From Kribbella sandramycini (GTDB lineage Bacteria > Actinomycetota > Actinomycetes > Propionibacteriales > Kribbellaceae), in assembly GCF_013131805.1 (NCBI RefSeq), contig NZ_JABJRC010000002.1, positions 186,001-250,000 on the forward strand: 64,000 bases of DNA, read 5' to 3'. The first letter of the stretch is position 1. Every line of letters starts with the position of its first letter. This document shows positions 16,602 to 25,717 of this stretch, one piece after another. The position numbers were made by a program, and so were the translations under genes. Under the pieces are notes generated by a model. That model did not search any database. It saw nothing but the letters and a program-made list of their open reading frames with translations, and had not been told where the DNA came from.

Positions 16602-18929
16602 ATGCGGTTTGTTGCTGTTGGGCTGGTGCTGGCTTTGGTGGCGCCGGTGGGGCCGGCGACGGCGGTGGGGGATCCGGCGGCGGCTGTGGATCCGTTGATC
16701 GGGTCGTTGCGGGACGGGACCACGTGGCCGGGGGCGGTGCGGCCGTTCGGGATGATTTCGTGGAGTCCGACGAGTACTCGGGGGGATCAGACCGGGACGG
16801 GGGCGGCCAACGGGTATCAGTACGACGTGACTCGGGTGCGGGGGTTCAGCCTGACGCACTTGAGTGGGGCCGGGTGCAATCCGGGGGCGGCGGGAGACGT
16901 GCCGATCATGCCGTTCGTTGGGGCGGTGGACTCTTCGCCGACGGCTGATACGACGGATGCGAAGTACGCGTCGAATTTCAGTCACGCGAACGAGAAGGCG
17001 GTGCCGGGGCGGTACACGGTGACGCTGGATTCCGGGGTGAAGTCGGATCTTTCGGTGACCACGCGGGCCGGGGTGGGGGAGTTCACCTTCCCGGCCGGGC
17101 AGGCAGCCAACTTGTTGTTCCGGACGTCGAACTCGCTCAACGGGAGTGAGGACGCCGAGGTGACGATCGATCCGGCGCGGCGGAAGGTGACCGGGTCGGT
17201 GCTGACCGGCGCGTTCTGCGGACGGCGTGCCAACGGCGGTGTGAACAATCGGAAGACGTACTACCGGCTGTACTTCACGGCGTCGTTCGATCAGCCGGTA
17301 GTTGCCAACGGCACCTGGAAGAACGGCGAGCTGGCGGCCGGGAGCACCCATGCGACCGGGGGAGAGGGCTATGCGACCGGCGCCGATCGAGCAGGGCGGG
17401 GCTCGGGCGGGTACGTGACGTTCGTGCCGGGCGCCAAGGTGCGGATGCGGCTCGGCATCTCCTATGTCAGTCTGGCCGGCGCCGAGCAGAATCTGCGGGC
17501 CGAGTTGCACCCACGCGCGACGGTCGATCAGGTCGCCGCCGAGGGGTACGCCGAGTGGCGGCGCGAGCTGCGCTCGGTCGCGATCACCGGCGGGACCGAG
17601 GCGCAGCGGACGACGTTCTACACCGCGCTCTACCACGTGCTGCTGCAGCCCAACATCTTCAACGACGTCGACGGCCGCTACCTCGGCTCCGATTTCAGGA
17701 TTCACCGGCTTGCGCGCGGTCAGAAGGCGCAGTACGGCACGTTCTCCGGCTGGGACCAGTACCGCGCGCAGATCCAGCTGCTCGCCCTGCTCAAACCGGA
17801 CGTCGCCGGTGACTTCGCCCAGTCGATGTACCAGTTCGCCCAGCAGAACAAGGGCATCTGGGACCGCTGGCTGCACAACAACGGCCCGACGCACGTGATG
17901 ACCGGCGACCCGGCCGCGCCGACGCTCGCGACCTTCGCCGCGATGGGCGTCACGAACTTCGACACCCGCGGCGCGTTCGCGTCACTCGCCCGGCAGGCCC
18001 GCGTGCAGAACCCGGACGCCGAGAACGACGGTGGTTGCCCAGGGCAATGCACCGGGCAACGACCCGCGCTGAACACTTACCTCGCCATGCAGTACGCGCC
18101 GCAGGACGCCTGCCGCTGCTGGGGCGGCGCCGCCGAGACCCTGGAGAACGCGCTGGCCGACTACTCGCTGGCGCAGTGGGGTCAGCGCCTGGGCGCCGAC
18201 GTCCGCGATCTGAAGGACCGCGGCAGCTGGTGGAAGAACACGTTCGACCCGGCCGTCGGCTACCAGCGGGCCCGCAGGGCCGACGGTAGCTGGGAGCCCG
18301 GCTTCACGCCGTCCACCCAAACCGGTTTCGCCCAAGGCTCCAGCGCCACCTACACCTGGATGGTCCCGCAGGACGTCCCCGGCCTGGCGCAGGCGATGAA
18401 CGGCCAAGCCGTCAGCCGCCTGGACGCGTTCTTCCACGACGAGAACGGCAACTGGGCCGTCAAGGGCGGCAGCGCGCTGCGCTACGACCCGACCAACGAG
18501 CCCGGTCTGCACACACCCTGGCTCTACAACGGTCTCGGCGTCCCGTCGAAGACCCAAGCCACCACCCGCGAGATCGTGGACACCGTCTACGGCACCGGCC
18601 CGGCCGGTCTGCCCGGCAACGACGACCTCGGCACGCTCTCGGCCTGGTACGTCTTCGCCGCGATCGGCCTGTTCCCGCAGACCCCTGGCCGCGCCGAGCT
18701 GCTGGTCGGCAGCCCGCTGTTCCCGAAGGTCGAGCTGCGCCGCAGCAACGGCGTCCGCCTGACCGTCGAGGCCCCGGCGACCTCGGATGCCAACCAGTAC
18801 GTCGAAGCCCTGTCCCTCAACGGCCGGCCGCGCGCCGAATCCTGGCTACCGGAGTCGTTCGTCATCCACGGCGGCCGGATCGTCGCGCGGATGACCGACA
18901 CCCCAGCCGCCTGGGGAGCCCCGCGCTGA
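16602..18929 (+). CDS. Secreted GH92 alpha-mannosidase-type glycoside hydrolase
   Basis: 775 residues with a short signal peptide (MRFVAVGLVLALVAPVGPATA). The N-terminal beta-sandwich has VDPLIGS and PGAVRPFGMISWSP, and the (alpha/alpha)6 domain contains YTALYHVLLQPNIFND, FSGWDQYRAQ and the hallmark GNDDLGTLSAWYVFAAIGLF with the Asp pair. Together these are diagnostic of GH92, a family of calcium-dependent exo-alpha-mannosidases acting on N-glycans and yeast mannan. I chose ATG 16602 because the signal peptide begins there and AAGGGG stands upstream. It ends one base before the LacI gene on the other strand. Confidence 0.9.
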   Translation: MRFVAVGLVLALVAPVGPATAVGDPAAAVDPLIGSLRDGTTWPGAVRPFGMISWSPTSTRGDQTGTGAANGYQYDVTRVRGFSLTHLSGAGCNPGAAGDVPIMPFVGAVDSSPTADTTDAKYASNFSHANEKAVPGRYTVTLDSGVKSDLSVTTRAGVGEFTFPAGQAANLLFRTSNSLNGSEDAEVTIDPARRKVTGSVLTGAFCGRRANGGVNNRKTYYRLYFTASFDQPVVANGTWKNGELAAGSTHATGGEGYATGADRAGRGSGGYVTFVPGAKVRMRLGISYVSLAGAEQNLRAELHPRATVDQVAAEGYAEWRRELRSVAITGGTEAQRTTFYTALYHVLLQPNIFNDVDGRYLGSDFRIHRLARGQKAQYGTFSGWDQYRAQIQLLALLKPDVAGDFAQSMYQFAQQNKGIWDRWLHNNGPTHVMTGDPAAPTLATFAAMGVTNFDTRGAFASLARQARVQNPDAENDGGCPGQCTGQRPALNTYLAMQYAPQDACRCWGGAAETLENALADYSLAQWGQRLGADVRDLKDRGSWWKNTFDPAVGYQRARRADGSWEPGFTPSTQTGFAQGSSATYTWMVPQDVPGLAQAMNGQAVSRLDAFFHDENGNWAVKGGSALRYDPTNEPGLHTPWLYNGLGVPSKTQATTREIVDTVYGTGPAGLPGNDDLGTLSAWYVFAAIGLFPQTPGRAELLVGSPLFPKVELRRSNGVRLTVEAPATSDANQYVEALSLNGRPRAESWLPESFVIHGGRIVARMTDTPAAWGAPR

Positions 18930-18930
18930 T

Positions 18931-19953
18931 CTAGCGGACGCAGCCGCAGGATTCGCGGTGCATGATCTCGACGGGCAGGCGCATCGTCTGCGCCGGCGCG
19001 TCGGGGTCCTGCATGCGGCGGACCAGCAGCTGGACGGCGCGGGCCCCGATCGCCGCCGACGGTTGAGCGATCGTGGTCAGCGCCGGGCTGAACAGGTCCG
19101 CCCAGGGAAAGTCGTCGAAGGCAACGAGCGCCATGTCGTCCGGTACGCCGACGCCCGCGGCATGGAGGGCGGCCAGCGCGCCGATCGTCATCCCGCTGTT
19201 CCCGGTGAACATCGCCGTCGGCGGCTCCCCGAGTTGCAGCAGCTCGCTGGTCGCCCGCCGTCCGCCCGGACTCGACGAGTCGCCGACCCGGACCAGATCC
19301 GGGTCGACGCGCAACCCGGCCCGCTCGTGCGCCAGGTGGTACCCGCGCAGCCGCTCGGCGCTCGTGGACAACCCGGGGATGCCGCTCAGCATCCCGATCC
19401 GCCGATGCCCGTGCCGGATCAGGTGATCGATGACGGCGATCGTCGCGGCCTCGTTCTCGACGCCCACCTGATCGACGTGCAGCGCCGGGTCGATCCGGTC
19501 CACCATCACGAACGGCAGCCCCTGGTCGCGCAGCAGCGGCAGCGTCGTCCCGCGCCAGTCGGCCGCCGGTGAGATGATCAGCCCCTCGAGCCGGTGCGCC
19601 AGCAGGTTGGCCACCGAGCTCGACTCGTACCGGGCGTCGTCGCGGGTGTCGACGATGACCAGACTCAGCCCGGCGCGCGTCGCCTCGCCGTCGATGCCCT
19701 GGATGAGGTCCACCCAGTACGGATTGTTCGCCACCGTGATCGCCAGCCCGATCGTCCGGTTCCCGCCGGCCGCCAGGGACCGCGCAGTCGGCTGATGCTC
19801 GTAGCCGAGCGCACGCATCGCCTGCTGCACCCGCTCCCGCGTCTCCGCGGCCACCGCCCGCGTCCCGTTCACCACATGCGAAACCGTGCTCACCGAGACG
19901 TCGGCTGCCAGGGCGACCTCGCGCATCGTGACGCGGTCGAAGGTGTCGGCCAT
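18931..19953 (-). CDS. LacI-family transcriptional repressor
   Basis: 340 residues. The N-terminus is a canonical LacI helix-turn-helix with hinge: TMREVALAADVSVSTVSHVV, then ARSLAAGGNRTIGLA. The rest is a periplasmic-binding-protein-like sugar-sensing domain ending in HRESCGC. ATG 19953 is the best start. It is convergent with GH92 and divergent from the FAD oxidoreductase gene. A partial match to the LacI-type consensus lies in the divergent gap, at 20006-20019. It probably controls the local carbohydrate genes; the inducer is unknown but may be a mannose-containing sugar. Confidence 0.9.
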   Translation of the reverse strand: MADTFDRVTMREVALAADVSVSTVSHVVNGTRAVAAETRERVQQAMRALGYEHQPTARSLAAGGNRTIGLAITVANNPYWVDLIQGIDGEATRAGLSLVIVDTRDDARYESSSVANLLAHRLEGLIISPAADWRGTTLPLLRDQGLPFVMVDRIDPALHVDQVGVENEAATIAVIDHLIRHGHRRIGMLSGIPGLSTSAERLRGYHLAHERAGLRVDPDLVRVGDSSSPGGRRATSELLQLGEPPTAMFTGNSGMTIGALAALHAAGVGVPDDMALVAFDDFPWADLFSPALTTIAQPSAAIGARAVQLLVRRMQDPDAPAQTMRLPVEIMHRESCGCVR

Positions 19954-20005
19954 ACCCACATCGTCGCAGGCGGACCAACTCGGCCGAAGCGCCGGGACAG
20001 CTCCG

Positions 20006-20019
20006 TGGTAACGCTGTTC
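20006..20019. promoter_or_regulatory. Possible LacI-family operator half (TGGTAACGCTGTTC)
   Basis: Compared with the general LacI/GalR pattern TGNNANCGNTNNCA, six of the eight fixed positions match, with both mismatches in the last half-site. It lies between the LacI gene and the FAD oxidoreductase gene, where autoregulation would be expected. Confidence 0.3.
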
Positions 20020-20114
20020 TCGGCCTCGGCGATCTCGGCGGCCGGGTACGGTGAAGCTTTGCTGGTTGCCGACGACGAACCTGGGGAGACGATCGTGGCG
20101 CGGATGGATACAAG

Positions 20115-21383
20115 ATGACCGACCGGATCGGGGCCGAGGTGGCCGTCGTGGGCGGCGGTCTCGGCGGGGTGGCCGCCGCGCTCGCGTTGCTCCAGCGTGG
20201 TCGCCGGGTGGTGCTGACCGAGGAGTACGCGTGGCTCGGCGGGCAGCTGACCTCGCAGGCGGCGGCGCCGGACGAGCACAGCTGGGCTGAACAGCTCGGT
20301 GGCACCGCTCGCTACCGCAATCTGCGCGAGAAGATCAGCCAGGGCCGTGGCCGGGTCGGCAAGCCGTGCCACGAGCCACGCGTCGCCGAAGCGGCCATCA
20401 CCGAGTTGCTCGCGCCGTACCGCTCGTCGGGCCGGCTGACCGTGCTGCAGCCCGCGGAGCCGGTGGCCGCCGAGATGAGCGGCGCGGCGGTCCGCGCGGT
20501 CACTGTCCGCAATCCGCTGACCGAGGCCGAGACCGAGATCACCGCCGGCTTCTTCGTCGACGCGACCGAGGCCGGCGACCTGCTGCCGCTGACCGGGACG
20601 GCGTACGCGGTCGGCGCCGAGGCGCGCAGCGAGCATGGTGAGCCGAGTGCGCCCGAGGTCGCCGATCCGGCCGATGTGCAGCCGATCGCGTGGTGTTTCG
20701 GCTTCGACCACGTGGACGGCGACCACACCATCGAGCGGCCGCGTGACTACGACCTGTGGCGCTCGTTCGAGCTGCCGTTCGAGGACGGCTTCGCCGTCGG
20801 CGACGTCGTCCTGGCCAACTGGCCGCAGCTCGGCTACGTCGGCGGGTCGGCAATCGACTTCGAGTCCCGGCCGGCGCATTTCGCCGCTGCGAAGGCGCAG
20901 GCCCGCGCGTACTTCTACTGGTTGCAGACCGAGGCCCCGCGGCCGGACGGCGGCCACGGCTGGCCCGGCCTGCGGCTGCGCGGCGATCTCGTCGGCACGG
21001 ACGACGGCTTCGCGCAAGCGCCGTACATCCGTGAGTCGCGCCGGATCAAAGCCCTGACGACCATCCGCGAGCAGGACCTCTCGGGCAAAGCCCGCGGGGA
21101 CGCCGGGTTCGCCGTCCCGCTCGGCGCGCTGATCCCGGTGGTCACGCAGAATCTGTTGCCGGCGGGAAAGAACATCGGGACCACGCACATCACCAGCGAC
21201 GCCTACCGGCCGCATCCGGTGGAGTGGAACATCGGCGAGGCCGCAGGGGAGCTCGCCGCGTTCTGTCTCGACCACGGGCTGCGCTCGCAGCAGGTCGCAA
21301 CCGATCCGGAGCTGATCCACCAGTACCAGACCCGGCTGGCCGAGGCCGGCGTGGAGCTGCACCGGCCGGAGATCGCCCGCTGA
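20115..21383 (+). CDS. FAD-dependent oxidoreductase (FAD_oxidored family), shorter than usual
   Basis: 422 residues. The N-terminus binds FAD (VVGGGLGGVAAALALLQRG, residues 11-29), followed by LGGQLTSQA, VDATEAGDLLPL, and near the C-terminus LPAGKNIGTTHITSDAYRPH and PVEWNIGEAAG. These are landmarks of the family often found with sugar-degradation genes. Other members I recall are around 500 residues and carry a YRIDLHPS-like stretch before the PLGALIP segment. Here the chain runs from EQDLSGKA to PLGALIP in about a dozen residues, so 30-40 residues are missing. It may be a natural short form or a damaged one. It is divergent from the LacI gene and presumably under its control. Confidence 0.8.
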   Translation: MTDRIGAEVAVVGGGLGGVAAALALLQRGRRVVLTEEYAWLGGQLTSQAAAPDEHSWAEQLGGTARYRNLREKISQGRGRVGKPCHEPRVAEAAITELLAPYRSSGRLTVLQPAEPVAAEMSGAAVRAVTVRNPLTEAETEITAGFFVDATEAGDLLPLTGTAYAVGAEARSEHGEPSAPEVADPADVQPIAWCFGFDHVDGDHTIERPRDYDLWRSFELPFEDGFAVGDVVLANWPQLGYVGGSAIDFESRPAHFAAAKAQARAYFYWLQTEAPRPDGGHGWPGLRLRGDLVGTDDGFAQAPYIRESRRIKALTTIREQDLSGKARGDAGFAVPLGALIPVVTQNLLPAGKNIGTTHITSDAYRPHPVEWNIGEAAGELAAFCLDHGLRSQQVATDPELIHQYQTRLAEAGVELHRPEIAR

Positions 21384-21391
21384 AGGGGTGC

Positions 21392-22687
21392 TCATCGCAC
21401 GGGCGGTCCGGGGGTAGCGGCGAAGTTTGCGGGGCCGCGGGTCGGGGCTTCGAGGTCGAGCCACCAGACGTCGGGTGGGAGGTCGTCGGTGTTGTGGACC
21501 GGGCCGAGGGCGGCGAGGCCGTCGATGAGTTCTGGTTTGGGGACCGCGCCTTCCCGGCTCTTTTCGAAGACGCCGCGTTTCGTGGTGAGCAGGGAGGTGA
21601 CCGGGTGGGCCGACTGGGCCCAATGGGCGGTGAGTCGTTTGGGGGTCGCGTTGCGGCTGCCGTGGTGGCCGACCTTGTACAGGTCGACCTTGCCGAGCGC
21701 GGTCGCGAGCCGGCGGTTGGTCTTCAGCTGGTCGAGGGTGCGGGACCAGTTCTCGGCCTGGGCGTCGCCGGGTAGCAGGATGCGGCGGCTGCCGATCGTG
21801 ACCAGCAGGATGACGCTGGTGTTGTTGAGGACGTCGTCCAGGGCCTCGACGATCTCCAGACCCTGGGAGACGCGGCGCTCGTCGAGATTGCGGAGCAGCC
21901 ATTCGGCCGCGCCGACGCCGCCGGGCTGGGCGAGTGTCCGGCGGGCGCGAGCCGGCGTCGCCGTACCGCTGGGCTGCAGCAGCTCGGCCAGGGCGCTGTC
22001 ACCGGCCAGCCCGAGCCAGTACTCCTCCGACTCTTTGGCGTAGCGGGTCAGCGCCGGCACGTCCTTCAGTGTCGGCGGGCCGAGGACCTGAATCTTCACA
22101 CCCGGCAGCTCGGCCTCGACGTCGATCGTCTCACCGGCCGTCACGTAGTGCGCCTTGCTGTCCGAGGCCCAGCCTTCGAGCCGCGCGATCGCGGCCGCGT
22201 TCTTGAAGCCGAGCTCGGCCAGCCGGGCCGCGCGCTTGGCCTGCGCGACGCTGTCGAAGGCGAACAGACCCAGGCGTTCGGCCTGGGCGGGCAGCTGATC
22301 CAGGATGCCGAGGAAGTGCCGCTGGTCGTCGTCGAGCTGATCGCGCTCGGACTCCGGTACGTCGGTCCACGGCCGGATCACGAGCCGCGGCTTCAGCCGA
22401 TCGAGGGTCTCGCCCGCCCGTGCGTCCCCGAAGCCGCCGACGTGATCGCGATGCCGATGCGTTGCCACCACCGCGTCCAGCTGACCGCCGCTGTGCTCCG
22501 CGATCAGCTCGGCGACCTCCGCCATCCGCGGCCCGTCGTCGGCCCGCGCGACGCTGCCACAGTCGATCAGCACGTGGCGCTCGGTGCGTCCGTCCGGCAG
22601 TTTCGACCGGTACGTCATGGTCAACAGCAGGCAGTCGCCGAAACCGACCTTGTACGCGCGGAGTCGCACGCGGCTCGGCGTACTCAC
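21392..22687 (-). CDS. ComEC/Rec2-like metallo-beta-lactamase hydrolase, third gene of a patatin/protease/MBL operon
   Basis: 431 residues, no signal peptide or membrane segment. The MBL site is complete: VLIDCGS, THRHRDH at 76-82, LLPGDAQ and the KVGHHGSRNATP motif typical of the ComEC-like branch, whose members cut nucleic acid or phosphodiesters. An insertion of about 150 residues separates the first and second metal motifs. Its start overlaps the stop of the protease gene by four bases. In competence, ComEC MBL domains are fused to a channel; here the domain is free-standing, so competence is unlikely. The coupling to a lipase and a protease suggests a joint effector role. Confidence 0.8.
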   Translation of the reverse strand: MSTPSRVRLRAYKVGFGDCLLLTMTYRSKLPDGRTERHVLIDCGSVARADDGPRMAEVAELIAEHSGGQLDAVVATHRHRDHVGGFGDARAGETLDRLKPRLVIRPWTDVPESERDQLDDDQRHFLGILDQLPAQAERLGLFAFDSVAQAKRAARLAELGFKNAAAIARLEGWASDSKAHYVTAGETIDVEAELPGVKIQVLGPPTLKDVPALTRYAKESEEYWLGLAGDSALAELLQPSGTATPARARRTLAQPGGVGAAEWLLRNLDERRVSQGLEIVEALDDVLNNTSVILLVTIGSRRILLPGDAQAENWSRTLDQLKTNRRLATALGKVDLYKVGHHGSRNATPKRLTAHWAQSAHPVTSLLTTKRGVFEKSREGAVPKPELIDGLAALGPVHNTDDLPPDVWWLDLEAPTRGPANFAATPGPPVR

Positions 22688-24495
22688 TGCTCGTCCTCGC
22701 CGTCGTGCAGGAGCGCGAACCGCCGCTTGTCGCCGCCGTCGCGGAACCCGCGCTTGGCCAGGTACTGCAACCGGCGGTTCTGCCGATCGACGTCGAGCAC
22801 GGGTTTGCGCTGATGCAGCCGGAACCGCCCGAACTGATCGAAGACCAGGACACCGCCGCCCAGCAGCTCGACCGGCTCGTCGGCGGGCAGGCCGTCCGGC
22901 GCGTCGATCCCGGGCGGCAGCTCGGCGGGTAGCGCGCGCAGGATCTGCACGTAGTCGGCGATGGTCTCGTTCAGCACCAGCCCGTCAGGGCCGACCCGGG
23001 TGCTGCCGAGCACGCGTTCGACGCGGGTGGTCAGCCGGACGTCGATGCCGAGGGCGCCGGCGTTGTTCCAGATGAACTGGTAGACCTCCTCGGGAGAGGT
23101 CCGGAGCGCGGCCAGGTTGAGATGCTCGTACCGGATGCCACCGCGGGTCTTGGCGTCCGGATCGGCCCGGTAGGGCGTCGGCGTCCGCCGGGCCGCGGGC
23201 GGGGGAGCGGCGTCGCCGTCCTCGTCGACCATCTGATGTTCGGGCGGGGTGATACCGAAGGCAGCGAAGGCGGCCCGCAGCTTGTCGCGGTAGCCCCGGT
23301 CGTCATCGGAGGCGAGCCGGCGGTCGGCGGTCAGCACGGCGTCGATGACGTCGGCGAACTCCAGCTCCGCGGGTGGCAGATAGTCGAGGGCCCGGAGCAA
23401 CATTCCGAGCAGGTGCTGGGCGGACTTCACGCCCTCCTCGGCCACCCGGTTCACGTCCACGCCGTCCTGGTCGACGCGCAGCGGGTCGAGCCGGGCAGCC
23501 CAGATCGCGACCAGCGTCTGCAGGAACGCGGCGACCAGGACCTCGGCCCGGCGGTGCGGTTCGAGGAACGCCGGGTCCGTCGTCCAGGCGCTGGAGGCGG
23601 GCAGGTCGACCGACCTGCGCAGGGCGGGATAGCGGCCTGGCACGGCCGGTGTCCGGCGGCCGCCGATCTGCTCGGCGAGCAAGGTCAGCGGCGTCGCCTT
23701 CAGCTCGGCCGCACGCCATTCGGCCATCAGCCGGCGGCCGACCTCCTGGTCCGGGTTCCGCATCGCGGCTTCGTCGCCGGGGAAGACGATCTTGCCGTTA
23801 CCGTTGTCCAGCAGGCGTTTCGCGACGTCCTTGAGGCTGAAGACCGAGAGCAGCGCGACGATATCGGCCAGCGCCTCGTGGAACGCGAGCTGATCCGGCA
23901 GCCCGGGCTCGGTGTAGCGCGGCCGCAGGCCGTCCAGGATCGCGTGACTGACTTCGTGCGCGATGACGTCGTACGACAGTGCGGTGTAGAGGCTCGGCTG
24001 GTCGCCGGTGGCCGGCAGCCAGCCGAACAGGACGGCGTTGTGCTCGCGGGAGTAGAAGGCGTTTGCTTCGATCCGGGCCCGCGGGACGAGGTAGAGCTGC
24101 GGGTAGCGTGATTGCCAGGGGATCGGGCGGCCGAGATGCCGCTCGAAGAGCGCGAGGGTGTGCGCGGCGACGGCGAACAGGTTCTGCGCGCGGAAGTCGG
24201 CGTCCTCGACGAGCAGCGCGGGATCGGCCGGGCGGTGGTCGGCGTCCCAGCGGTCGCGGTAGGTCCACGGGTCGCCGTCGTTCAGGACGACGGGCGCCGC
24301 GGCGGCGTTGGTGCCGACCCCGACGTCCACCACGTGGAAGCGGTGACCGCGCGGCCCGCGCTGCAGGCGTTCCGCCGGGACGGCGAGCTGGGCGAACAAG
24401 GGGAGCTTGCCCGCGGTCAGGACGATCGGATCCTGGGCGAAGACTGTCATCGCCACGGTGTCGTGGTGCAGCAGGTTCTGATCAGCTGCGGACAT
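22684..24495 (-). CDS. Intracellular thermolysin-like (M4-type gluzincin) metalloprotease
   Basis: 603 residues. The zinc site HEVSH lies at 180-184 and the third ligand Glu207 in HEALAD (206-211), the same spacing as thermolysin HExxH plus NEAxSD. Unlike secreted M4 peptidases there is no signal peptide, pro-region or PepSY domain, so it should act inside the cell. Residues about 300-600 have no family I recognise; a Pro/Ala-rich low-complexity stretch (PPPAARRTPTPY) splits that part. It overlaps the patatin gene by 14 bases upstream and the MBL gene by four bases downstream, so all three are made together. Confidence 0.8.
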   Translation of the reverse strand: MSAADQNLLHHDTVAMTVFAQDPIVLTAGKLPLFAQLAVPAERLQRGPRGHRFHVVDVGVGTNAAAAPVVLNDGDPWTYRDRWDADHRPADPALLVEDADFRAQNLFAVAAHTLALFERHLGRPIPWQSRYPQLYLVPRARIEANAFYSREHNAVLFGWLPATGDQPSLYTALSYDVIAHEVSHAILDGLRPRYTEPGLPDQLAFHEALADIVALLSVFSLKDVAKRLLDNGNGKIVFPGDEAAMRNPDQEVGRRLMAEWRAAELKATPLTLLAEQIGGRRTPAVPGRYPALRRSVDLPASSAWTTDPAFLEPHRRAEVLVAAFLQTLVAIWAARLDPLRVDQDGVDVNRVAEEGVKSAQHLLGMLLRALDYLPPAELEFADVIDAVLTADRRLASDDDRGYRDKLRAAFAAFGITPPEHQMVDEDGDAAPPPAARRTPTPYRADPDAKTRGGIRYEHLNLAALRTSPEEVYQFIWNNAGALGIDVRLTTRVERVLGSTRVGPDGLVLNETIADYVQILRALPAELPPGIDAPDGLPADEPVELLGGGVLVFDQFGRFRLHQRKPVLDVDRQNRRLQYLAKRGFRDGGDKRRFALLHDGEDEQ

Positions 24496-25657
24496 CCTGG
24501 CCGTCCTTCAACGGACGATCCGGATACGGCAGGTCGACAGCCGGGAGATCTGCGTCCAGGTAGGCGAGCAGACCGGCGTCCGCGGCCGCGAAACCCCAGT
24601 TGATCAACAGCTCCTGCTGCTCGTCGGGGATGGTGGTGAGCCGGGTGCTGATCGCGGCCAGCCGCTCGGTGACGGCCGGATCGACGTCGACGTACGGGCG
24701 GTTGGCGGGCACCGGCCAGCTGCGGAGATCGCTGACCGTGCTGATGAAGAAGCCGTCGTGCGGGTCGTGCGGGTTGGTGAACGCGTCGACGACGGCGCTG
24801 CGCCGTAACGCGCGGACCTGGGAGTCGAGCAGGAACAGCACCCGGATGATCCCGCGGGCCCAGTCCCGCGCCGGGTCCGGATCGGCGTCGGTATGGCCGC
24901 TCGCGTCGCTGATCAGGACCGTGCGGCAGCGCTTCCAGACGGTCTCGATGCCGAGGTTGTCGTAGACCCCGCCGTCGCTGAGCAGGATCTCGTTGCGGTA
25001 GCCGGCGCTGGTGTGCTCGTTACCGGGTTCGGTCCGCCATTGCTCGCCGGACAGATCGAGCTCGTACGGCGACAGGAACGGCGGGAAGGCCGAGGACGCC
25101 GCGACCGCATCGGCCAGCGGGACGTCGGCGCGGTCGACCCGGCCGACCTTGTAGTCGGCGACGTACGGGCGGCTGAAGCGGAGCAGGACGCCGGACTCCA
25201 GATTGGTCGCGTTCAGGATGAAGCGCGGTGTCTCCGGGAGGTCCTGCAAGGTGGCGTCGCCGTACAGGTGGCGTTTGAACTTACTGACGACGCGGTCGGA
25301 GATCGTGACGAACGGAAGTAATGCGCCGGCCGCGACGGCGGGCAGGTCGACTTTCAAATGAGCGAATGCTCGAATGGGCTCGGTGATCAGATCGTCGAAA
25401 TTCGTGGCGACGTTGTCGGTGAACTTCAGCTGGTTCCAGTGCAGGCCCAGCAGTGCCGCGGTGATCGAGCCGCCTGAGACGCTGGAGACCCTGTCCAGCA
25501 AAGGTAATCGACCCGCGAGATTCAGCCGCTGCAGAACGCCGACGTGAAACAGCATCGCGCGGAATCCGCCGCCGGACAGGCATAACCCCACGCCGCCGGC
25601 CGGTACTTCGGCTTTCGTGTCCGGCCCTTGCCGGACCGGCCCGGAAAAGTTGTCCAT
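24482..25657 (-). CDS. Patatin-like phospholipase, first gene of the patatin/protease/MBL operon
   Basis: 391 residues. The oxyanion loop SGGGFRAMLFHVGVL is at 28-42, nucleophile Ser61 sits in SVSGGS (first Gly of GxSxG is Ser) and the dyad Asp is in LLSDGGVYDNLG. These place it among patatin-like lipases. No signal peptide. ATG 25657 follows a GAGGGGGG site; a longer frame upstream has no ribosome site. Patatin proteins are common membrane-attacking effectors in bacterial conflict systems as well as housekeeping lipases. Here the partner genes, a gluzincin protease and an MBL hydrolase, make a housekeeping role less likely. Confidence 0.85.
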   Translation of the reverse strand: MDNFSGPVRQGPDTKAEVPAGGVGLCLSGGGFRAMLFHVGVLQRLNLAGRLPLLDRVSSVSGGSITAALLGLHWNQLKFTDNVATNFDDLITEPIRAFAHLKVDLPAVAAGALLPFVTISDRVVSKFKRHLYGDATLQDLPETPRFILNATNLESGVLLRFSRPYVADYKVGRVDRADVPLADAVAASSAFPPFLSPYELDLSGEQWRTEPGNEHTSAGYRNEILLSDGGVYDNLGIETVWKRCRTVLISDASGHTDADPDPARDWARGIIRVLFLLDSQVRALRRSAVVDAFTNPHDPHDGFFISTVSDLRSWPVPANRPYVDVDPAVTERLAAISTRLTTIPDEQQELLINWGFAAADAGLLAYLDADLPAVDLPYPDRPLKDGQDVRS

Positions 25658-25717
25658 GCCGAGACCCCCCTCGGAACACATTCCCCTTTCGCAGCGTGGC
25701 ACAACCCCGAACGGCGA

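Noticed and set aside
21392..22687. Competence (ComEC) DNA-uptake gene
   Set aside because: Only the MBL domain is similar. There are no membrane helices or OB domain and no other competence genes nearby.
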